64,000 nt of DNA from JBKHYJ01 sp046565505 (lineage in GTDB: Bacteria > Acidobacteriota > Blastocatellia > UBA7656). This document shows, one piece after another, positions 1 to 9,186 of this stretch (its first letter is position 1; each line of letters opens with the position of its first letter). Under the pieces are notes generated by a model that searched no databases, was not told the origin of the DNA, and was given only the letters and a program-made list of their open reading frames with translations. Where the stretch lies: positions 1 through 64,000 of the forward strand of contig JBKHYJ010000015.1 in assembly GCA_046565505.1 (NCBI GenBank). Reading direction: 5' to 3'. The position numbers and the translations under genes were made by a program.

Positions 1-76
1 GGGCAACGGCGGTGAAGGCGCGACTCCTCAGCAGGGTGCGCAGCGCGTAGCGGAGGTCTTGGGCGAGTGTGTCCAT
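1..76 (-). CDS. ADOP-family permease, N-terminal fragment cut by window edge
   Basis: Only the first 25 codons of this minus-strand gene are inside the window. The ATG is at 76-74 and the peptide begins MDTLAQDLRYALRTLL, almost the same as the start of the next gene upstream (MDTVFHDLRYALRTLL). This is the characteristic cytoplasmic start and first membrane helix of MacB-like acidobacterial permeases. It lies 15 bases after the stop of that paralogue, so the two are a tandem pair in one transcript. The rest of the protein is outside the window, so function is assigned only from the paralogue. Confidence 0.8.
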   Translation of the reverse strand, partial: MDTLAQDLRYALRTLLRSRAFTAVA

Positions 77-91
77 ACGAGGGGCAGTCCT

Positions 92-2497
92 TTACTCATA
101 CCTCAGGGCGACCATCGGGTCCACCCTGGTGGCGCGGCGCGCTGGCACAAAACAGGCTCCCAGAGCCACTCCCGCCAGGATCAGAGGGATGGCGAAGAAG
201 GTCAAGGGGTCGGTCGGGCTGACCCCATAAAGCAGGCTCGACATCAACCGCGTCAGGAAGAATGCGCCCGCGAGGCCGACGATTGCTCCGACCGCCGCCA
301 GCGTCATCCCCTGCTTGATTACCATGCGGAGCACGTCACCCTGGCTTGCCCCCAGCGCCATGCGTATGCCGATCTCATGTCTGCGCTGAGTGACCGAATA
401 CGACATCACCCCATAGATTCCGATCGCCGCAAGGGTCACGGCCAGCCCTGCGAATATGCCGAGCAGGGTCATGTTGAATCGCTGCTGCCCGACTGAACCG
501 GAGATGGCCTGCTCCATGCTCATGACCTGCGACACGGGCAGGTCCTTGTCTATTGCCCACACTTCGTTCTGTACGGCGGCTACCAGCCCCGCCGGGTCGG
601 ACGCGCTTCTGACGACGAGCGTCATGTATCTCGGCTCGGCGCTCTGAAGGTGTGGCAGGTACATCTCCTCAATCGGGTCGGCCGTCCAGTCGCTTTGCCT
701 CAGGTCTTTCACCACGCCGACGACCTCCCGCTGATTCGGGTCGCCGTCGGTGATCGTGATTCGCTTGCCCAGGGCGTTCCCACCGGGCCAGTGGCGGCGC
801 GCGAAGCTCTCGTTGACGATCACCACGCCGGGGGCTTCCTTCGTGTCTCGGTCCGTAAAGTCGCGCCCGCTGAGGATGGTTGCCCCCATGGTTTGAAAGT
901 AGCCGGGCCGCGCGATGCGGTAAACGGCCCCGCGCCTCTCTTCCGGGGGCGGGGCCGGCTGGCCCTCTACCGTGTAGCCTATTTGCCACACGTCGCCCGC
1001 GAGCGGAAGGTGGTTGATGGCGCCAGCGGACTGGACGGACGGCAGGGCCTTTATGCGCTCAAGCAACTGGTCGAAGAAGGCGAGGCGCTGCCGCGCCGTG
1101 GAATGCTGCGAGCCCGCCAGCGAGACGACGAACGTCAAAACGTTGCGGGGGTTGAAACCGGGGTCGATCGACTGAATGCGCGCGAAGCTCCTGATCATCA
1201 GCCCGCCGCCTATTAACAGCACGAGGGCGAGGGCCACCTCCGCGACGACCAGCAGCCGGCGGACGCGGCTGCGCCGCATGCCTTCCGTGGAACCGCGCCC
1301 GCCTTCTTTCAGTGATTCGTTGAGGCCGAGCCGGGACGCATGGAGCGCGGGCGCAAGCCCGAATACCAGCCCGGTCAGAACTGAGGTCGCGAGCGTGAAG
1401 CATAGCACGGGGACATCGAGCCCGATTGATTCGACGCGCGGGAGGTTATCCGGGCTGATGGCGACCAGGGCCCTGACCCCCCATTTTGCCAGCAGCAGTC
1501 CGAACAGGCCGCCGGCCAGTGAGAGTATGACGCTCTCCGTAAGCAGTTGCCGGATTACGCGCGCCCGCGTCGCGCCGAGCGCCGTGCGGATGGCGACCTC
1601 CTTCTGCCTTGAGGCCGCGCGGGCCATCAGCAGGTTGGCTACGTTGGCGCAGGCTATCAACAGAACGAAGCCGACCGCGCCCAGCAGAATGAAAAGCGCC
1701 GGGCGGACGTTGCCGACGACCACCTCATGAAGCGGGTCGACCGAGAGCCGCAGCCCTTTCTTAGAGTCGGGGTATTGTTGCTCTATCCGCTGATTGATCG
1801 CGGACATCTCCGCCTGCGCCCGCTCGCGAGTCACGCCCGGCTTGAGCCTCGCGAAGACGCGCAGCGATGACCCGCGGCGGTCGGCGGCCCGCGGGGCGAG
1901 ATTCAATGGCGCCCATAGCTCCGCCCTCGTGGCCCAGAAGGGCGCGAAGCGGAAGCCCTCCGGCATCACCCCTATCACGGTATAGCTCTCGCCGTCGAGC
2001 GTGACCGTCTGCCCGACGATTGCCGCGTCGCCGCCGAATCGGCGCTGCCACAGGCGGTGACTCAATACGACGACATGGTGGTCGCCGGGCTGGTCTTCGC
2101 CCGGAAGAAAGGCGCGGCCGAGGGCAGGTTTTACGCCGAGCAAGGTGAACATGTCGGCCGTCAGGTGCAAGGCCCAGAGCTGTTCCGGCCGGTCATTTCC
2201 TGTGAGGCTGGGCTGCCAATACTGGGCCGCGGCGATGTTCTCGAACACCTGGTTCTGTTCTTTCCAGTCTAGAAAATCCGCGGGCGCGACGGGGATTCGC
2301 CGCTCGTAGAGGACGGTCATTATTCGATCAGGCTCGCGGTAGGGGAGAGGCCTGAGAAGCACGGCGTTTACGACGGTGAATATTGCGGTGTTGGCGCCGA
2401 TGCCCAGGGCGAGGGCGAGCAGGGCAACGGCGGTGAAGGCGCGACTCTTCAGCAGGGTGCGCAGCGCGTAGCGCAGGTCATGGAACACGGTATCCAT
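92..2497 (-). CDS. MacB-like ABC transporter permease (ADOP family)
   Basis: An 801-residue inner-membrane protein with the ADOP layout. It has an N-terminal DLRYALRTLLKSRAFT segment and first helix, a MacB-like periplasmic core (about 50-240), an FtsX block of three helices (about 265-410, with ACANVANLLMARAASRQ), a second periplasmic domain (about 430-640) and a second FtsX block near the C terminus (GIYGVMSYSVTQRRHEIGIRMALGA). The length is usual for the family. Such permeases occur as many copies in acidobacteria and often lack a neighbouring ATPase; none is adjacent on this strand here. Substrate is unknown; MacB relatives move lipoproteins, peptides or drugs by mechanotransmission. The start at 2497 matches the conserved family N terminus. 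Confidence 0.9.
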   Translation of the reverse strand: MDTVFHDLRYALRTLLKSRAFTAVALLALALGIGANTAIFTVVNAVLLRPLPYREPDRIMTVLYERRIPVAPADFLDWKEQNQVFENIAAAQYWQPSLTGNDRPEQLWALHLTADMFTLLGVKPALGRAFLPGEDQPGDHHVVVLSHRLWQRRFGGDAAIVGQTVTLDGESYTVIGVMPEGFRFAPFWATRAELWAPLNLAPRAADRRGSSLRVFARLKPGVTRERAQAEMSAINQRIEQQYPDSKKGLRLSVDPLHEVVVGNVRPALFILLGAVGFVLLIACANVANLLMARAASRQKEVAIRTALGATRARVIRQLLTESVILSLAGGLFGLLLAKWGVRALVAISPDNLPRVESIGLDVPVLCFTLATSVLTGLVFGLAPALHASRLGLNESLKEGGRGSTEGMRRSRVRRLLVVAEVALALVLLIGGGLMIRSFARIQSIDPGFNPRNVLTFVVSLAGSQHSTARQRLAFFDQLLERIKALPSVQSAGAINHLPLAGDVWQIGYTVEGQPAPPPEERRGAVYRIARPGYFQTMGATILSGRDFTDRDTKEAPGVVIVNESFARRHWPGGNALGKRITITDGDPNQREVVGVVKDLRQSDWTADPIEEMYLPHLQSAEPRYMTLVVRSASDPAGLVAAVQNEVWAIDKDLPVSQVMSMEQAISGSVGQQRFNMTLLGIFAGLAVTLAAIGIYGVMSYSVTQRRHEIGIRMALGASQGDVLRMVIKQGMTLAAVGAIVGLAGAFFLTRLMSSLLYGVSPTDPLTFFAIPLILAGVALGACFVPARRATRVDPMVALRYE

Positions 2498-2783
2498 CAG
2501 TCACCTCAGTCGGTGCGGCCGCGGCCGCGTGCATGGTTAGGAGATTTCAAACGACTGGCCCTCAAGGAGCCGGACTGTTCTACATGTGCGGCACCACCGC
2601 CTACGAGGATGAAAGGGCACTGACCGACTTTTAGCTTTAATTAAGCCCGCCGATCATAAGGACGTATAGCCGGAGGTGACCGTTAACAACCGCCCGGCGG
2701 AAATATTGACCCGCGCGGCAGGCTCCCGCGTTCCCGCATCCCCGATTCTTGTGTTCCCGCCCAGCAAGCGTTACGTTTTTGAT

Positions 2784-4751
<1,968 letters not shown>

Positions 4752-4935
4752 CACATCACACCCGTTTTGAGCCGCACACTAAAATCCCCCATATGCCAGG
4801 CGGCGGTGGATAAGCCGCGCCGTATAATTTCCGTCGCGACGGCGCAGGTGCCCTCGGGCCTGGCGTTCCTTAACCCTCCGACTTTCCCCGGCTCAAAATC
4901 GTCAAGAAAAAATTCGTTTACCCCTAACATTTCAG

Positions 4936-4964
4936 TTGACAATTTTCGGTAATTTTCGTATAAG
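4936..4964 (+). promoter_or_regulatory. Sigma-70-type promoter of the lexA operon
   Basis: A consensus -35 TTGACA (4936-4941) and a -10 TATAAG (4959-4964) are separated by exactly 17 bases. The site is about 60 bases before the small gene at 5027 and about 290 before lexA, in an AT-rich stretch that stands out from the GC-rich surroundings. It is the only clear promoter before lexA. Confidence 0.75.
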
Positions 4965-4978
4965 TTCGGTAGATTTTC
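4945..4978 (+). promoter_or_regulatory. Candidate LexA operator: direct repeats over the -10 region
   Basis: TTCGGTA occurs at 4945-4951 and again at 4965-4971, exactly 20 bases apart (two helical turns), each followed by ATTTTC. The downstream copy reads GTTC-N7-TTTC (4964-4978), one base from the GTTC-N7-GTTC direct-repeat box used by alphaproteobacterial LexA. The repeats straddle the -10, a position that would block transcription. That LexA binds here is an inference from position and shape. Confidence 0.45.
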
Positions 4979-5026
4979 AGCCCTCTGATTTAGCAGGTAA
5001 TTGACAGGGAGAGGTGTTTAAACGCT

Positions 5027-5281
5027 ATGACCCTTCAGCAAGCTATTGAGGCTAACATCAAGATAGAGCCCGGCACGAAAGTGAGGACTTTCAGCGGGTG
5101 GTGCAGGCGGGACAGGGTGCTCGCCGGCGGGTATGAGATCGGGCGCATTCAAACGCGCAGGGCCAGGGGCCGCACGGAAATCATTACAATCAAGGGTAAC
5201 CTCTACATAATCGGGTACGATGTCGATTGGCTGATTCGGCAGGAGGGGGAAAGTTATGGTGCTAACTCATCGGCAGCGTGA
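5027..5281 (+). CDS. Small unknown protein in the lexA operon
   Basis: An 84-residue protein I do not recognise, with no signal peptide or membrane segment. It is basic in the middle (RRDRVLAGG, RRARGR) and ends with a beta-like stretch (EIITIKGNLYIIGYDVDWLIRQEGE). A GGGAGAGG ribosome site lies upstream of the ATG. Its last 26 bases overlap the start of lexA in another frame, and it lies directly behind the only clear promoter, so the two are probably made from one transcript and translationally coupled. It could be a DNA-damage-response accessory protein, but nothing in the sequence shows that. Confidence 0.6.
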   Translation: MTLQQAIEANIKIEPGTKVRTFSGWCRRDRVLAGGYEIGRIQTRRARGRTEIITIKGNLYIIGYDVDWLIRQEGESYGANSSAA

Positions 5282-5867
5282 GGTCTACGACTTCATCTGT
5301 CGCTTTTCGGAGGCGAACGGGTACGCCCCGACCATCGCGGAGATCAAGGCGCACCTGGGGCTGAGGAGCCCCGCCAGCGTTCACCAGTTAATCTCCGCGC
5401 TAGAGCGCGAAGAGCTGATCCGGCGCATACCGAACGCGAGCCGCGGGATTGAAGTGGTGAAGCAGCCGATTCCCGAGCAGGCTTGCGAGATACCGCTGCT
5501 GGGCGCGGTCGCCGCGGGCCACCCGATCGAGGCCATACTCAGCCAGGAGGTCGTCGCCATCCCGCCGGACTTGCTCGGGCGCGGGCGCACCTTCGCACTG
5601 CGCGTGCGTGGCGATTCGATGATAGAAGAGCACATAAGGGACGGCGATTTCGTGATCGTCGAATCACGGCAGACGGCAGAAAATGGGCAGACCGTCGTGG
5701 CGCTCATCGATGGCAACGACGCCACGGTCAAGCGATTTTACCGGGAAGGCGGCCAGATACGCCTGGAGCCTGCCAATCCAGCTTATAAACCAATCATAGT
5801 CAAACCATCCGAACGCGTCAGCATCCAGGGCGTGGTCATCGGCGTGATACGAAAATATCACCACTGA
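5256..5867 (+). CDS. lexA: LexA repressor / self-cleaving protease
   Basis: SOS repressor of 203 residues, the usual length. The N-terminal winged helix-turn-helix (1-65) has the typical LTHRQREVYDFI opening. The C-terminal S24 peptidase domain has the scissile Ala87-Gly88 bond (VAAGHP), the nucleophile Ser121 (GDSM) and the general base Lys159 (ATVKRF), so self-cleavage on RecA activation should work. The ATG is preceded by a strong GGAGGGGG site inside the upstream gene. It is probably autoregulated through the repeat at 4945-4978. No recA, imuB or dnaE2 lies nearby in this window. Confidence 0.95.
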   Translation: MVLTHRQREVYDFICRFSEANGYAPTIAEIKAHLGLRSPASVHQLISALEREELIRRIPNASRGIEVVKQPIPEQACEIPLLGAVAAGHPIEAILSQEVVAIPPDLLGRGRTFALRVRGDSMIEEHIRDGDFVIVESRQTAENGQTVVALIDGNDATVKRFYREGGQIRLEPANPAYKPIIVKPSERVSIQGVVIGVIRKYHH

Positions 5868-6041
5868 GTGTGAGCCGGGCCACCTGCGTTTCATTCGGCC
5901 CGAAGTTCTAAGCGCGCCTGCCGGGCTCGGCGTTTTGATCTGAGTAATAACCTGAAGAGAAGGTCGGCTTCAGACAGCAGAGGCTTGCCCGGCGGCTTGC
6001 CGCGGGCCGGACAAATTTATGCTTAAAAGGAGAGAAGTATT

Positions 6042-6542
6042 ATGTCGTCTAAAGTCAAACGAGTACCTGAAGGGTTTCACACGATCACGCCGGGGTTGAT
6101 AGTCGATGGGGCGGAGAAGGCGGTCGAGTTTTACAAAGAAGCTTTCGGCGCCGAGGTCATTGACATACACAAGTCGCCCGATGGGTCCAAGGTGGTGCAT
6201 TCGGAAATCAAGATCGGCGACAGCCGGATATTCCTCAACGATGAGTTCCCGGAGATGGGGGCGCGGGGGCCCAAACTGATGGGGGGCAGCCCCGTTTCGC
6301 TTAACCTCTACGTCGAGGACGCGGACGCGGTGTTCGAGCGGGCCGTGGCGGCAGGCGCGGCCGTGGTGATGCCGCTGGCGGACCAGTTCTGGGGCGACCG
6401 CTGGGGCATGGTGCGCGACCCGTATGGCCACGTATGGTCCGTCGCCAGCCATGTCGCCGACGTGTCTCAAGAAGAGATCATTAAAGCTTCGGAGGCGTAC
6501 TTCAACCAGTCGGGCAAGAGCCAGGGCCACGGCGAGTCATAA
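6042..6542 (+). CDS. VOC (glyoxalase/PhnB-like) family protein
   Basis: A 166-residue cytoplasmic protein with the two beta-alpha-beta-beta-beta repeats of the vicinal oxygen chelate fold. The opening ITPGLIVDGAEKAVEFYKEAFGAE and the closing WGDRWGMVRDPYGHVWSVA are typical of the PhnB/YnfE branch. These proteins are often annotated as glyoxalase or bleomycin-resistance proteins, but the branch has few proven substrates. A clear AGGAGA site precedes the ATG. It seems monocistronic; the next gene starts 75 bases later and may be cotranscribed. Confidence 0.85.
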   Translation: MSSKVKRVPEGFHTITPGLIVDGAEKAVEFYKEAFGAEVIDIHKSPDGSKVVHSEIKIGDSRIFLNDEFPEMGARGPKLMGGSPVSLNLYVEDADAVFERAVAAGAAVVMPLADQFWGDRWGMVRDPYGHVWSVASHVADVSQEEIIKASEAYFNQSGKSQGHGES

Positions 6543-6617
6543 GCCTTGCCCCGCGGGGCAAATCGAACGCACCGCCGCCCGAGGGGCGAAGCCCTTCGGC
6601 GGGGAATGGAGGTAAGC

Positions 6618-7253
6618 ATGAAGCTGCGAATACTGCTGTGCACAATCACGCTCGTCTGCGCGCTATTAATGGGCGCCGAGCGGGCCCCCTCGCAAGAGAG
6701 TAAAGCCGGCGGGAAAGGCGACGCGAGGCCCTCCGCTGACATGCAGGAGATGATGAAGAAGTTTGCGGAAATCGCGACCCCCGGCGAGGCTCATAAGTAC
6801 CTCGGCCAGTTCGTCGGGAAGTGGGATACCGTCACGCGGATGTGGTGGGAAGGCCCCGGGAAGCCGCCGGCCGAATCGAAGGGCGCGTCCGAGATTAAAT
6901 GGATAATGGACGGGCGATTCCTGCTCGAAGAGTCTACGGGGCAGATGATGGGGATGCCTTACCGCGCGATGAGCATCACCGGCTACGACAACTTCAAGAA
7001 GAAGTACGTGGTGTCGTACATAGACAACATGGGGACGGCGCTGTACACGGGCGAAGGCAAGTTCGACGCGGCGAACAAGGTCCTGACATCTTACGGAAAG
7101 ATGGACGACCCGATGACGGGTGAGCACGACAAGACGGTCAAGTACGTCATCAGCGCCGCGGGCAAAGACAAGTACGTCTTTGAGATTTTTGACGAGGTCG
7201 GCGGCCCCGGTGAGTTCAAGGCCGTCGAGATAACCTACACTCGCAAGCAGTAA
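6618..7253 (+). CDS. Secreted DUF1579-family protein
   Basis: About 211 residues. A hydrophobic N-terminal signal peptide (MKLRILLCTITLVCALLMG, cleavage after about residue 25) is followed by a DUF1579 domain with the recognisable LGQFVGKWDT and YRAMSITGYDNFKKKYV segments. The family is an up-and-down beta-barrel of unknown function, common in acidobacterial and planctomycete genomes and usually exported. The ATG at 6618 is chosen because GGAGG sits at 6608-6612 and it begins the signal peptide; the frame is open further upstream. Confidence 0.85.
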   Translation: MKLRILLCTITLVCALLMGAERAPSQESKAGGKGDARPSADMQEMMKKFAEIATPGEAHKYLGQFVGKWDTVTRMWWEGPGKPPAESKGASEIKWIMDGRFLLEESTGQMMGMPYRAMSITGYDNFKKKYVVSYIDNMGTALYTGEGKFDAANKVLTSYGKMDDPMTGEHDKTVKYVISAAGKDKYVFEIFDEVGGPGEFKAVEITYTRKQ

Positions 7254-7510
7254 GCTTTGACTAGCGGGACACGGCGAGTGCGGACCCCGTGGCCCCCGCG
7301 AAGCGAGGGGGAGTTCGGCCCCGCGCTCTCCCTCGCCCCGATCGAATGCCGGCCGCGGAGGGTGAATGAGGACCGGCCGGCGCGGAAGCAAAAGGGTATG
7401 AAGAGCTGGAAGGGGGTCGGGATCTAAGAGGGGATGAAAATCTAGGCAGGCACCCCTCCCCCTTTCACTCTTCATGTTTGTTGCTCACCGTCCCCGCTCA
7501 TGCTCCGGCC

Positions 7511-9007
7511 TCAGTAGTGTCTGCCGGACTTCTTTTTCTTATTGCCGCCTTTCCGCGATTTTCTCGACTCTTCGCCCTTGAGCGACGCCAGCGGCCACAG
7601 CCTGTACTCGACGGTCGCCAGGCCCGCGCCGACCACCGCCTCGATCACTTCTTCCGAAGGCTTGTAGCAGGGCGCGGCTTCGTCGAGCGGCACTCGGCCA
7701 TTGGCGTTAACGAGTATGCCCGCCTCGGCGTACTCTTTATCCACCTCGCGCTGGTCGAGGCTGCGGCTGGCTTCACCCCTGGACATGCGACGGCCCGCGC
7801 CGTGGTTGACTGAAAAAGCGCTGTTGACCGCCCCGGCCGAAGGGCGCAGGACGTAACTCCAATCCTTGTTCGAGCCGGGGATCAACACGGGATGCCCGGT
7901 CTCTTCCCATATCGTCGATTCTAGCGCCGGGTGCGCCGCGGGGAAGGCGCGGGTGGCCCCCTTCCGGTGTACCCACACTTCGCCGAACTCGGGGTGACGT
8001 TCCTTCTGCACAAGGTTATGGCTGATCTCGTATATCAGCTCCAGCTCTCCGCCGAAGACTTCGCGGAAGGCGGCCGCGACCTGCTCGAAGATTATCAGGC
8101 GGTTGATGATTGCAAAGTTCCCGCCCGAGGCCACCGCGTTGAGGTAGTCGCGGTAGTGCTCCGACTCCGGCGTGAAGTAGCCGAGGTCGATGTCCGTGAT
8201 CAGGTGCGGCTTTTCGGACTTCGCCATCTCGAAGTAGTTAGTCGCCAGCCCGTGGCCCCAGCCCCGTGACCCCGTGTGCGCCTGCACGAAAAGCGTGCCC
8301 GTCTCTTCGCACCTTTGAAGCTCTATAAAATGATTGCCGCCGCCGAGCGAGCCTAGCTGCTCCAGCCCCCTCTCCGGCTTGCCCTTCCCGCCCAGCGGCG
8401 GCTGCCAGTCGTCATCGACGGGCAGGCGGTGGCGCTCGGCGCGACTGCGGTCGAACGCGGCCCCGTACTTCTCGACGTAGTATTCCGCGCCGCCGCGAAC
8501 CAGGTTATGGAACTCCGTGCGGTTCAGCTTGCCCAGCTTTACGCTCTTGCCGCCCGCGCCCATGTTCACCTTCCCCATCACGGCCTTGTTGAAGGCGAGC
8601 TTCCTGTCGAACGTGGCGGCGTCGGCGGGCACGTCGGATTTCGCGCTGACCATCCCGCACCCTATGTCATAGCCCACTGGGCCCATCGCCACCGCGCCCG
8701 ATTCGGCGTCGGTCAGTATCACGCACCCGACGGGCACGCCATAGCCGTAATGCGTGTCCGGCGTGATGACGACCAGCTTCACGCCGGGGAACCTCGTGGC
8801 GTTTACGATCTGCCGGTAGATGATGTCTTCGGTCTCGGCCAGCAGCTTCGGCGTCAGGAAGATTCGCACCGGCACGCCGCCCGTGTCTTCCGTCTGGAGC
8901 GTGTAATAGCCTTCGCCATTCCACCTGGCCAGATGCTTCCAGTCGCCCGCATTCTTCAAGCCCCTGGCTACCTTCAACGCCTTCGCGTCTTCCGTCTTTT
9001 CTCTCAT
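7511..9007 (-). CDS. rtcB: RNA-splicing ligase RtcB
   Basis: GTP- and manganese-dependent RNA ligase that joins 2',3'-cyclic phosphate or 3'-phosphate ends to 5'-OH ends, about 498 residues and cytoplasmic. Family signatures are complete: DIGCGM (metal-binding Cys), HTGSRGWGHG, EISHNLVQKE and NHGAGRRMSRGEA around the His that forms the GMP adduct. The C-terminal tail is Lys-rich. The ATG at 9007 is preceded by GGAGGGAGGT; the frame continues upstream without coding character. No rtcA or rtcR is adjacent, so its RNA-repair role must be housekeeping or controlled elsewhere. It is divergent from the peptidase at 9187. Confidence 0.95.
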   Translation of the reverse strand: MREKTEDAKALKVARGLKNAGDWKHLARWNGEGYYTLQTEDTGGVPVRIFLTPKLLAETEDIIYRQIVNATRFPGVKLVVITPDTHYGYGVPVGCVILTDAESGAVAMGPVGYDIGCGMVSAKSDVPADAATFDRKLAFNKAVMGKVNMGAGGKSVKLGKLNRTEFHNLVRGGAEYYVEKYGAAFDRSRAERHRLPVDDDWQPPLGGKGKPERGLEQLGSLGGGNHFIELQRCEETGTLFVQAHTGSRGWGHGLATNYFEMAKSEKPHLITDIDLGYFTPESEHYRDYLNAVASGGNFAIINRLIIFEQVAAAFREVFGGELELIYEISHNLVQKERHPEFGEVWVHRKGATRAFPAAHPALESTIWEETGHPVLIPGSNKDWSYVLRPSAGAVNSAFSVNHGAGRRMSRGEASRSLDQREVDKEYAEAGILVNANGRVPLDEAAPCYKPSEEVIEAVVGAGLATVEYRLWPLASLKGEESRKSRKGGNKKKKSGRHY

Positions 9008-9121
9008 TCGATGCACACCTCCCTCCCTCTTACAGGTTGAACGAACGGATTTGCTTTGGTCAAGAAAAGAACTCGCGCCGCCTGCGGCCGCCGTCCTCCG
9101 GCCCCGCGGACGCGCCGCGCG

Positions 9122-9149
9122 TTGACAAGTAATCCTCCTGAGATAGAAT
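9122..9149 (+). promoter_or_regulatory. Sigma-70-type promoter of the M28 peptidase gene
   Basis: TTGACA (9122-9127) and TAGAAT (9144-9149) with a 16-base spacer, ending 37 bases before the peptidase start codon at 9187. A GGGGAGAAGC ribosome site lies between. Confidence 0.65.
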
Positions 9150-9186
9150 TGCCTCGCTCGCATTCAAAGAAACGGGGAGAAGCTCC

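Noticed and set aside
5876..5912. Short hairpin CGGGCC/GGCCCG after lexA
   Set aside because: The 6-base stem has a long loop and no T-run, so a terminator call is not supported.
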